A stretch of 64,000 nucleotides of DNA from assembly GCA_034096865.1 (NCBI GenBank), contig JAWQFJ010012312.1, positions 31,001 to 95,000 of the forward strand. Direction: 5' to 3'. The translations under genes and the position numbers were made by a program. Below are positions 49,664 through 58,325 of this stretch, piece by piece. A model generated the notes under the pieces. It did not search any database and had not been told where the DNA came from. It saw only the letters and a list, made by a program, of their open reading frames with translations. Position 1 is the stretch's first letter; each line of letters begins with the position of its first letter. The stretch is from Theodoxus fluviatilis (taxonomy: Eukaryota > Mollusca > Gastropoda > Cycloneritida > Neritidae).

Positions 49664-50770
49664 AGCGGTTTGCGCTCGCGCCGGTAGGACGTCTTTCCCT
49701 CGCTCCGGCCAGTTTACAGTATTGCGTAATTATAGTTAGCATCATGCCAGTCGCTGGACTTCCAGCTGCCCTGGAGGCACTGCTGACATCCCTGCTAGCA
49801 ACGGAGGAACCCTCTAGTTGGAAAGTAGGCGGTGAGCCTGGAAACGTCGTTGTTGTGTTGAGGTTCAGGCAGCACGACGGTCAGCCATTACTCACGAGTG
49901 AACGGCGCGGATTTTGGAGAAGGAAACCACCAGCACAGAGACGTAGGGACCAACACCGAGCAGAAAAACATCGTCAGAAGGGTGAGCAGAACCATGCTAA
50001 TGCTTTGTCGATTCAAAATCAATCTGAATTCAATGTCGTAAAAACTGTTACCGACCCTGTCCCTGCACGAAATCCTCGCTCCCATGTGCCGGCGGAATGC
50101 GTCACCGTGTCATCCGTGACCTCTGACCCCTCGAACTCTGTCAACCACCATGAGGAAAAAGCTGCCTCAGTTCCGAACAAGGAACCACTTGCCACAGAAA
50201 TGCCAACACTTCAAAATGACCCTCACGGTGCTGCAAAACCACCTCGTAGCAATGAAGCAACAGTGGAAGACTTTCAAAACGTGATGAGCAAGATTTCTGA
50301 GGGCATTTCTCGTGCCTTGCGGGAGCAAATGAGTGCACTGGGAAGTGGAGTTGCCGAGGCTTGTCACCCTTGTGCTGTGTCAGATCTAACTCCGCCTCTA
50401 CCGTCGACCTCTGCCTTTCGTCCGAGGGATCGTGGAGCGACCCACTACAAGACCTGCCTTTCGTCCCCGACAGGAGCTCCAAGGCTGACCCAATCTACGC
50501 TTCGTCTGCGATCAGCTGTTCGCCAGCGTGACAGGGATGCTGCCAGCGAGAGAACCCAGAAACGAGCAGGACGCCGCCGACGCGACAACAGCCCACACGA
50601 ATTGCACGGAGAACGTGAACTTTCTCATTGATAGAAACTATTCACCCGTGCGCGCTTCCTAAACTGGTTGCCAGTTTTTGATGTACTTCTTGTACATACT
50701 TGTGCTCTGTTCGCGTTTTTCTCGCCCATGTAATAGGCCGGTGGCCTACACATTAAACTTGTTCAGTTCA

Positions 50771-50773
<3 letters not shown>
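49660..50773 (+). mobile_element. ORF1-only retroposon, copy B (HAL1-like)
   Basis: (CT)n on both sides, an 84-bp leader, one open frame, then a ~130-bp 3' UTR with TAGGCC-GGT-GGCCTA (perfect 6-bp stem), ACATTAAA and TTCAGTTCAGTT joined to (CT)n. Overall plan and length (1.11 kb) equal copy A at 13070-14188. No RT or endonuclease is encoded. Confidence 0.82.
49744..50631 (+). CDS. ORF1-like protein of retroposon copy B (295 aa)
   Basis: Uninterrupted frame starting MPVAGLPAALEALLTSLL. It aligns with the copy A frame (296 aa) from the first residue: SSWKVGGEP, VVVLRFRQHDGQPLL, then WRRKPPAQRRRDQHRAE near residues 58-75. The centre is variable. There is a possible amphipathic segment VEDFQNVMSKISEGISRAL near residues 175-195, equivalent to TTEDIGAAINNFMKELREGV in copy A. 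The C terminus is Arg-rich. Preservation of two diverged full-length frames suggests the protein was made and selected during spread. Its function is unknown; RNA binding is inference from the basic block. Confidence 0.68.
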   Translation: MPVAGLPAALEALLTSLLATEEPSSWKVGGEPGNVVVVLRFRQHDGQPLLTSERRGFWRRKPPAQRRRDQHRAEKHRQKGEQNHANALSIQNQSEFNVVKTVTDPVPARNPRSHVPAECVTVSSVTSDPSNSVNHHEEKAASVPNKEPLATEMPTLQNDPHGAAKPPRSNEATVEDFQNVMSKISEGISRALREQMSALGSGVAEACHPCAVSDLTPPLPSTSAFRPRDRGATHYKTCLSSPTGAPRLTQSTLRLRSAVRQRDRDAASERTQKRAGRRRRDNSPHELHGERELSH

Positions 50774-50804
<31 letters not shown>

Positions 50805-50835
50805 CTCCCCCCCCCCTCCCCCCCCCCCCCCCCCC
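50773..50835. repeat. (CT)n then C-rich tract
   Basis: Thirty bases of CT followed by CCCCTCCCC units; the 3' border of retroposon copy B. Confidence 0.93.
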
Positions 50836-51008
50836 TGTCCACCCTTCCCTTATCTCCCAGCTGTCATAGCCGCCACTCCTCTCCCGATCCTGTAGCCAAG
50901 CTGGGGCATCTGGCTGGCATTGTTCTGTCCAAGATGTCAGTTTTGATCACGTCTCATTTCGCTGTTCCATCAATCGAGTATTTTCGGAGGTGCTTTCGAG
51001 TTTAGACC

Positions 51009-51158
51009 TTAAAAAAACCACTTTGTCTTCAAGCCTCGAATCTGATAATTTGATACATTCAATCGGACCTAACTTCCAGTAAGTGTGCAAAATTTCAAGG
51101 AAATCCGTCCAGTAGTTTTTGAGATATCAGCCGTTAAGTCGGGACAGACAGACAGACA

Positions 51159-51240
<82 letters not shown>

Positions 51241-51277
51241 TAAAGTATGTAGGACCTCCAGTAAACCTGGAGGGATA
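51009..51277 (+). mobile_element. hairpin-ended non-autonomous repeat, copy a
   Basis: Contains GGACCTAACTTCCAGT, AATCCGTCCAGTAGTTTTTG and AGATAT, then GGGACAGACAGACAGACA expanding into a (CA)n array (51160-51238). It ends TAGGACCTCCAGTAAACCTGGAGGGATA, where CCTCCAG and CTGGAGG form a 7-bp hairpin. Copies b (52768) and c (54787, inverted) share the same parts. Confidence 0.78.
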
Positions 51278-51279
51278 AA

Positions 51280-51502
51280 AACCGCTGGCGCTGAACCTCC
51301 AGGTTTTGGCATTTAAAAAAAGATCGGGTTCGAACCCGCAACCTCTCGAGAAAAGAGGGGGAAAACACACACACACATAAAACCCCCCCCCAAAAACACA
51401 ACCTCTCGAAAAAAGAGAAGAAAAAAAAAAGTTTTAGCGCAGAATCAAACCTGGTCATGCATGACCAAGAGCCGAACGCTCTACCAGCTGAGCCATTAGA
51501 GA
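51280..51502 (-). mobile_element. tRNA-derived SINE, near-complete copy
   Basis: On the minus strand it starts with a tRNA-like head: A box TGGCTCAGCTGGTAG (51481-51495) and B box GGTTTGATTC (51442-51451). Downstream come further B-box-like GGGTTCGAACCCG units (51325-51338) and AACCTGGAGGTTCAGCGCC. Related to the copies at 55833-56075 and 49470-49588. Confidence 0.78.
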
Positions 51503-52767
51503 ATTGCTATGACGGAGTGTTTGTAAAGCATGTAAATCCAATTCTAAGCTATCGGCCCAGGAACAATCAACCATATATTTTAAACATGATGGATAGGTTC
51601 AGGAAGCTCCTATTATGACATGTTTTGCTTTCCTTTGGCATGTCATAGACGCTGAATTAACACTCACACAGTCACACAGAGGAGGAAGTGTATTATAGAT
51701 GTTCAACCCAGACATGTGCATTCGTACTCATTCAGTGATTCACGCACACACCGTGTGTGGTACTGCTACCGAGTACCGTCATTCTACAAGCAACGAGTCA
51801 ATCCTGTTAACACGATTCATAACTGGTAGGTTTTTAGGCTAGATTCGCTTCGAAAAGTTGCAGAAAATCTGATGGTGGTAACAATCTGACGGTATAACAA
51901 GTTTTGACAAGGAAAAAACCAAGCAAGTAATCATTCTGACCGTTGTCAGCCATGTTCACCACGACAACGGCAGGATTCTAACGCATCATGAAGAAGGCTG
52001 AAATGGTCGGTGTCGGTGGTTGTTGTGACTCTTGACCGGTACTGTACTCCATGCACCTTAACGGTCCGTGTGATTCGGGTGTAATCTTAAGCTTAACGAC
52101 GTTTATTGGCAGTATTACACCCGAATCACACATAGACCGCAGGGCGTGCCTTCGGATAACAACTCCTTCTACAGGTCCGCTCAGCCAAAATATGGACGAT
52201 GTTCCCATATTATATTATGATAGTACATGGTATTGGGGATTGAAAACAACAGAGTTCCCTCTTCGATCGTATCTATTAAACAGTGAAAAATGACTTTGAA
52301 AAGTGCGAATTTGTATGATTCAAAACTATACAGGAGTTACTTCCCGTGACACATTTTCGTAGTTTTGGCCAATCAGAAATTAGGTCAGATTTACTGCGGA
52401 GATTTCACCATGGCAGCGTGTGCATGGGCCAATTGTAAACAGTGGCTACATCAAGCTTTTTAAACTTGAAAAATTCTATGAGGTAGGCTGTGTAGCATTT
52501 TAATAGTTCCTAGTGCTAGACTTGCATGCGTGGCGGCTATTATGCAGTCTAGGTGCAGCAGGTTGGGTTATACATAGTAGGGCTGTCTTTCCAGAAGTAG
52601 TCTAACGTACTAGCCTTGAAGTTGTCGACAGTGTTCGCAGATACGGCGTATTCACCCTTCTCAAAAAATCTCCTCGCAAATGACGTCACGTTATACGACG
52701 TCAAATGATGACGTCACAGATTTTGCAAAATGGAGTCTGTTGAATTGTTTTCATTGAAACACCAAAA
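51503..52767. other. unrecognised stretch with an 18-bp perfect inverted repeat
   Basis: No gene recognised. It holds GTGTGATTCGGGTGTAAT at 52068-52085 and its exact inverse at 52114-52131, with a 28-base loop. Imperfect pairing continues outward (CGGTC on both sides). Confidence 0.6.
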
Positions 52768-52903
52768 TGTAAAAAAGTCACTTTCTTTTCAAACCTCGAT
52801 TCTGAAAATTTGATAATATTGAATGGGACCTAACTTCCAGTCAGTGTGCAAAATCTCAAGGAAATCCGTCCAGTAGTTTTTGAGATATAGGCCGTGGAGA
52901 CGG

Positions 52904-52982
<79 letters not shown>

Positions 52983-53023
52983 TAATAAAGTCTGTAGGAC
53001 CTCCAGTAAACCTGGAGGGATAA
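52768..53023 (+). mobile_element. hairpin-ended non-autonomous repeat, copy b
   Basis: Same plan as the copy at 51009, but the central microsatellite is a pure (GACA)n array (52903-52982) instead of (CA)n. It ends GGACCTCCAGTAAACCTGGA and GGGATAAC. Confidence 0.8.
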
Positions 53024-53039
53024 CATTATATCCTATGTA

Positions 53040-53092
53040 TGAGCTCCGTCGAGATCAGTCAAACAGAGTTATCTTTTCCTACTTCAGGGAAA
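53040..53092 (+). pseudogene. truncated copy of a transposon-like exon
   Basis: Contains AGTCAAACAGAGTTATCTTT and CCTACTTCAG, matching 55592-55625, and is cut off at 53092 where the TIR element begins. It would be the left half of an exon interrupted by that insertion. Confidence 0.55.
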
Positions 53093-54388
53093 CACTGGCT
53101 GCGCTCGATTTGTCCGCCTGAATCCGCCGGCGGGCGAGACGGGGCACCGGCGGGTTTTTTGTTGCGCTCGATTTGTTCAGGTGACGTCACTGGCGGATCA
53201 CTCGGCGACCGCCGGGTCCGCCCTCAGGAGTGGGTTTGAAAATAGGTAATCGATCTTGGTCGCAAGATCATGCTTCGCAGTAAGAGCTAGCTAAAAAAAA
53301 AACTACCCAACGTGACGAACTATTGCGCATGCGTAGACGTCACGACAAGAGGTGAACTAGCCACATGTCAATGGCCGACGTGTTGCCGGTTCATTCAGAA
53401 AACGCTCTATTTCGAGATACTAGCAACCCATCCAAAGAAAATATAAGCCATGCACAGCATTAATTTATCGAAGGTGTATGTTGAATGCATTAATAGATCG
53501 TGAAACCTCCTACAGTTTACACATCGAATGCAGGTCAACGCATCCACGCCGAACATTTGTCTCCAAAATGGCGGCGCGCACTGTACTCATGCTGTCCGCC
53601 ATCTTGAATCTTAAAAGGAAGCACCTCTCAAGCTGCCTCGCTCAATCTACGCTCGTCTACGATTGGCTCGATAGCAAGCAAAGAATGAAACTGCCCATTC
53701 GGCGAGATCTGCGTAGATCTACCGAGATCTTCGCATTTTCAAACCCGGCCCAGGTTTTCTGAGGCGAACGAAGATCCAAGATGGCGACGACCAGACTAGG
53801 GTTTATGTTTTGTGACGCTTCGACACTGAAAATATTCGATAATTCGTTCTCCGCTGACTCATGTGTGCCTTAATTTGTCACCTCGCTGCAATCTCCGCTG
53901 GATAATTGAAGTAGATTACGATTTTTTTCTTTATTGTGTGCACGATGTGTGGTTGACGGTGAGAAATCCTGCATTAAGTTCGAATTGAAAATTGAAAATT
54001 CGAACTCGCAAAGGGACGTAACTCTACATTATGACCTCCCTTTGCGTAAAGGAAAATCGCTCGAGTGCGTGGTCTTAGTGTATAATTATAGGGTCTTTGA
54101 CTGCACCTAGGCTCAGGAGTCACTTATCAGGGCACAGGTAGTGGTAATGAAAATGTTCAATTTACACAATAACCTCAAACCTTACCATAAACCAAGAAGA
54201 CAGCACATTTCCTCATCATCGCTACCGCTGTCTAGTAACTCTTCTAAACACCACACTTGTGCCGCCATGTTGATCAGCCGAAAGCGCTCGATTGGCACGA
54301 AAGCTGTCGATTAGCCGATCACGTCACGGGGGACTGCGGTGACGTGGCGGCGGACGGATTCAGGCGGATAAATCGAGCGCAGCCAATG
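53093..54388. mobile_element. 1.3-kb TIR element, non-autonomous
   Basis: The left end begins CACTGGCTGCGCTCGATTTG, then TCCGCCTGAATCCG. The right end is its inverse with two substitutions in about 35 bp (CATTGGCTGCGCTCGATTTA on the complement). Subterminal GCGCTCGATT and GTGACGTCA motifs recur at both sides (53163-53190 and 54275-54330). I see no transposase inside. The target duplication is unclear. Confidence 0.75.
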
Positions 54389-54455
54389 GCACGTCGCTTA
54401 CAAAACCTTTGAAAGACACGACTGTTTTTGGAGCAGAAAGTTTGTTGTTTCTACA

Positions 54456-54690
54456 ATGGTGACCTCCTGCTGTGTGAAGAACTGCCACAATAGGCATGAC
54501 AGAGAGAAAGATCGACGTTTTTTTGTCGTACTGCGTGTTGCAACGCGAAGAGGCAAGGAAATGCTGGATCTCACAACTCAAAGGCGCGGCGTGAGTGGAT
54601 CGCGCAACTGAACCTGAAGTCACTCACTTTTGACACTAAGGCAGATCGATTTGTTTGTTCGGATCACTTTGTAAATGATGAGAATTTGTT
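54456..54690 (+). pseudogene. THAP zinc-finger domain, frameshifted
   Basis: Starts MVTSCCVKNCHNR (C-x3-C), with FFVV following, then after a one-base frameshift near 54580 ARREWIAQLNLKSLTF and FVCSDHF (C-x2-H). This is the C2CH pattern with the invariant Trp of THAP domains, found in P-element and some Harbinger-type transposase proteins as well as host regulators. The Pro of the usual FP motif is missing. It lies 68 bp after the right end of the TIR element and reads away from it. Probably a transposon relic. Confidence 0.65.
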
Positions 54691-54786
54691 CTGTTTTGCG
54701 TTTTGTAACTTAACAAATACTAGAAAAGACGGAAAGAAAGTATGCAGGATCTTTTTTTGAAGCAGAGATAGTATGGTATACTATAT

Positions 54787-55028
54787 ATTATCCCTCCAGG
54801 TTTACTGGAGGTCCTACAGACTTTATCCCTCCAGGTTTACTGGAGGTCCTACAGACTATCTGTCTGTGTGTATGTGTGTCTGTCTGTCTGTCTGTCCCGA
54901 CTCCATGGCTTATATCTCAAACACTACTGGACGGATTTCCTTGAGATTTTGCACACTAACTGGAAGTTAGGTCCGATTGAATGTATCAAATTTTCAGAAT
55001 CGAGGCTTGAAGAGAAAGTGGTTTTTTA
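54787..55028 (-). mobile_element. hairpin-ended non-autonomous repeat, copy c
   Basis: Inverted relative to copies a and b. The hairpin unit CCTCCAGGTTTACTGGAGG plus TCCTACAGACT is duplicated in tandem at 54792-54858. Then come GTCTGTCTGTCT, CCGTCC-type body sequence and AACCACTTTCTCTTCAAGCC at the far end. Confidence 0.78.
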
Positions 55029-55149
55029 AGGTCGTACACTCCAGAGCGCCTCCCCAAATACGCGGTTCATGGAATGGCGAAATTGCGTAATGTTTGACGT
55101 CATTAATAACGTTACGTCATTTGCAAGTAGAATTTTGAGGATAATGGAT

Positions 55150-55325
55150 TTCGTACACTCGGAAGCACCTCCCTCGATAGTCAAGAGATGTAAGAGCCTA
55201 ATCAAGTCAAACTCTTTTCCTACGTTCACAAAACAACATTTGGCTTCTTTGTATTATGAACGTCTACCAGCAGATGCAAAAAAGCGATACTACGCTGTGT
55301 TGGCGTCAAATTCATTCCATTTGTG
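55150..55325 (+). pseudogene. transposon-like exon copy 1 (LPADAKKRYY)
   Basis: Frame with CKSLIKSNSFPTFTKQHL, ASLYYERLPADAKKRYYAVL and then a stop. It aligns with 55585-55745, which has ICVEPLPADAKMRYYEKNIE and VDGLDLYEI. A motif like (P)xDAK.RY..KI...GIDPY occurs, as I recall, in THAP- and YqaJ-containing proteins of ISL2EU-type transposons; with a THAP domain next to it this is a plausible origin, but it is not shown. Confidence 0.5.
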
Positions 55326-55584
55326 AAACCGGTAAAGTATATGTACCATCTAGATCGTTGCCTTTGCTGGTTAAAAGCCTGGAATCGCCCAGCGAACTAA
55401 CTGAATGTCGACACAATCATGCGGCACTGTTGTACATTTGCAGTCAATGTAAGATCTCGTACGACGATTTGATTCAAGGCCTAGTGCTAATTGTTTTGAT
55501 GGTCTGGTCTCAGTGTCACAAAAATATGATGATTTAATCAATCCCTGACCCGGAAATGTTGGGGACAACGACCATTTCAGCATA

Positions 55585-55760
55585 ATGACATCGAGTCAAA
55601 CAGAGTTATCTTTCCTACTTCAGCAAAACGCTTCAATATGTGTTGAACCTCTACCAGCAGACGCCAAAATGCGATACTACGAGAAGAATATTGAGGTTGA
55701 TGGGTTAGATCTGTATGAAATACCAAACAGTTCACGCTATCATCCATTTTTCTACAATTT
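55585..55760 (+). pseudogene. transposon-like exon copy 2 (LPADAKMRYY)
   Basis: Second, better-preserved copy: SSQTELSFLLQQN, ICVEPLPADAKMRYYEKNIE, VDGLDLYEIPNSSRYHPF. About 430 bp after copy 1 and with a third partial copy at 53040-53092, indicating local duplication before the TIR element inserted. Confidence 0.5.
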
Positions 55761-55832
55761 ACAGTGCAAAATACGAACCACGGAGGTTTATGACAAGGTC
55801 GTTATAAATGCTTCACATACATACAAGTTTTC

Positions 55833-56075
55833 AATGGCACAGTTGGTAGAGCATTGGGCTCTTGGTCATGCATGACCAGGTTCGATTCTGCGCTGAAACT
55901 TTTTTTCTTTCTCTTTTTTCGAGGGGTTGTGGGTTCGAACCCGACCTGGTTTTTTGTGTTTGTGTGTGTGTGCGTTTTTTCCTCCTCTTTTCTCGGAGGC
56001 TGCGGGTTCGAACCCGATCTTTTTTTTTCTTCTCCAAAACCTGGAGGTTCAGCACCAGCGGTTTTTATAGTGTCT
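55833..56075 (+). mobile_element. tRNA-derived SINE with extra B-box-like units
   Basis: Head with A box TGGCACAGTTGGTAGAGC (55834-55851) and B box GGTTCGATTC (55879-55888), then two GGGTTCGAACCCGA units at 55931-55944 and 56004-56017 separated by pyrimidine-rich spacers. It ends AACCTGGAGGTTCAGC and GCGGTTTTTATA. The head does not close into a full tRNA with a proper acceptor stem that I can see, so I call a SINE, not a tRNA gene. Confidence 0.78.
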
Positions 56076-56097
56076 CTGATTGAAGTAAACGCCTGCT

Positions 56098-56100
<3 letters not shown>

Positions 56101-56161
<61 letters not shown>
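56101..56161. repeat. (CT)n microsatellite
   Basis: Pure CT array between the SINE and the TatD-like fragment. Confidence 0.96.
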
Positions 56162-56164
<3 letters not shown>

Positions 56165-56665
56165 GGCGGTGGTCTGTCGAAGCACGCCGGCAATCGGGGT
56201 CTTCCATCCCTTGGCCACCATCTTGGCCACCCGGTATATGATATACGGGTCTGCGCCTTGGGTGGAGTTCGGGGGTCTGGCCGGGGCGTCTGACTCTAGC
56301 AGAAGACGGTCCCGAGGAATGGCCTGGACTGTCTCCAAGATGTGTCGGGGGATGTGCTCCTCGTCCACCAGCATGGCCACTCCCACACTGAAATGGGACT
56401 GAGGGAAGGCTGACATCCACCGGCTCACAGTCGAGGGCTTACCCTTGAAGTAGTGTACCTGGATGGGGTGGTCCCTGCTGAGGCTGCCTGTCAGGATGGA
56501 GAGAAGAGCGTCGAGTGCCTTCTCCTTCTGCTCCTTCGAGCCTTCCCGACAGTGGATCTGGATCGGCAGATCAGCAATCTCCTTCTGCAGGCTCTGGAGG
56601 AGGAAGGTCAAGAGGTCACACTGTAGTCCCCAGTACTCCCTTGGGGTGGAGAAGTCGAGACCGCA
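56162..56665 (-). pseudogene. TatD-family metal-dependent hydrolase, fragment
   Basis: On the minus strand it reads CGLDFSTPREYWGLQCDLLT, LPIQIHCRE, VHYFKG, then SVGVAMLVDEEHIPRHILET and LLLESDAPARPPN. These are TatD DNase/hydrolase motifs in order: GLDF after the metal-binding Glu position, the H-x-R.. strand and the late E-(T/S)-D-(A/S)-P. TatD proteins are TIM-barrel hydrolases with nuclease activity. An in-frame TGA with no plausible acceptor lies just before CGLDF. The C-terminal helices stop at QTTAN, where the (GA)n array begins. It looks like a gene fragment; a live exon with altered borders is possible. Confidence 0.7.
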
Positions 56666-56669
56666 GTTT

Positions 56670-58300
56670 CATTTTTCTTTTCAACATTTTGTTGTTATTC
56701 CCCATTGGAAACTGCCATCGAGTACGTCAGAAGTGTATGGGCAGCGCTTGTGTGTGGCGATTCTTGTGTGTGGCGATGTTGCCAGAATTGCCAGTGAATG
56801 TTTCCTTCATCACTGGATTGGCATTTTGAGGTCATCGTGTTTGTTACAGCGTGAGGAATAGAGACATGTAGGTAGTTTGTTGATTTCGTTGAGGTTTTCA
56901 ATTTATCAATCATTCATATTTTGTGCTTGGTTGGACTTGGAAACGAACTGTGCTCAGCATGGGTGTCGAGTTAGAAACATACCGTGCAAGAATAGGAGTT
57001 CATGCAGGGCATGCGAGAAAGACATGCAGAGCGCTGAGACGTGATCTCTTGAGTGACGTTGGCGTCTGCTGTGGTCTGCTCACGGTGGCAATCATGCTGG
57101 ATTTACTGATCGGACAGATGTTTATCCATTCAGCGTGGCTGAGACTGTCAATACAGTCTCAGCAACAGGTTGGTCACGTGATAGCCTTAATTCTTCCATA
57201 ACATGCATACCACCGTTCGGAACACAGTCTCGGCCATGCTGAATGGCATACAACATCGTTGAGTGTATTCCTCCGCTTGTTGTGATACACATGGATACTG
57301 GCAGCCATCTTTTCGTCAATTCGTTTTCTAAACATCGATTTCCCATAAATGTAAGACTTGTATGCGGTAAAATTCGAATCACAAGAGTGTAATAGTGTGA
57401 ACTCTACTTGTTATAAGGACTTTGAATACAACAGCAACAATTATACTTCATCGTGCGAGGAAGGCAACCAATCCCGTCTGCATAATGATAATCGTTTGGA
57501 CCTATGACTATACACCCAGAAACCCGCTGAGTGCTTTTACTGATGAGGAATCATTAATTCAATGTATGCTTAGAAGGATTAAACTTAGAAAAACTGCTTC
57601 TGAGCTCTCCGATGATATCGAACTTCGGAATCGGACGGATTCCTACAGAAGAAACTTCACTCGATCAACGTTCAACACAGACATCAGTGAGTAAAATCTT
57701 AGTTCTAGATGCATGGTGTGTTGTGTTTGGATAATTCAGTCATTTCAGACTGGACTGTGGGGAGGTGGGAGGTGTTCAGACGAGCATCTTGATCTCCCCT
57801 TCCCGCACACCCTTCCCTCCTTTTTCCCTATATCCACCGATTTTCAGTTAGCAACGGAATGTAGGTTAAATCACTTGCCATCAGTCGATACACGAATGAT
57901 CGAAGTGTGCACTTCAGCAGCTAGTCAAACAGTGTGAAGGTAGTTAGACCACAGGTTCTGGCCAGAAAGCATTTACTGGCGATAGTATAACCATAGATTC
58001 ACGTCACCAGCCCGGAGCGATAGGAATCTTTTTCGCTTGTTTATACTACTATTACTAGTTCCAAAGATGCTCAAGGCAGTTTGCAACCTTCTAGACGACG
58101 TTCGCGCTAAAAGTAGTTCTCAAATGATTTCCTGAAAATCTCATAGATTAGTTTTATTAGAACACCAAATTTGTGTTTATCTATCAGCATAAATAATTGG
58201 AGTGAAATAGAATCGTATCTTTTTACTCTCGATGGTCTTTTGATCATGTTGAATTTTGATTGGTAAAACCATTGGAATGTGGAGCCGAAGTCACGTGACC
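56670..58300. other. weakly supported stretch, possibly 5' region of the 2A LINE
   Basis: No clear gene. Open frames at 56959-57201 (see separate entry) and 57422-57694 are on the same strand as the LINE that follows. No microsatellite or TIR borders are seen. Confidence 0.35.
56959..57201 (+). CDS. small ORF with a membrane segment, possibly LINE 5' ORF
   Basis: Starts MGVELETYRARIGVHAGHAR, a basic N terminus, then a hydrophobic stretch VGVCCGLLTVAIMLDLLIG at about residues 35-55 that could span a membrane. YRARIG-like starts preceding a 2A motif are a pattern I recall from some invertebrate LINE 5' ORFs, and a 2A motif lies 1.3 kb downstream, but continuity is broken by stops. Otherwise unrecognised. 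Confidence 0.35.
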   Translation: MGVELETYRARIGVHAGHARKTCRALRRDLLSDVGVCCGLLTVAIMLDLLIGQMFIHSAWLRLSIQSQQQVGHVIALILP

Positions 58301-58325
58301 AACCTGTATTAGAGATACTATCTCT

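Noticed and set aside
55833..55900. Functional tRNA gene
   Set aside because: A and B boxes are present, but no acceptor-stem pairing or 3' end is seen, and the unit is repeated with SINE-like tails.
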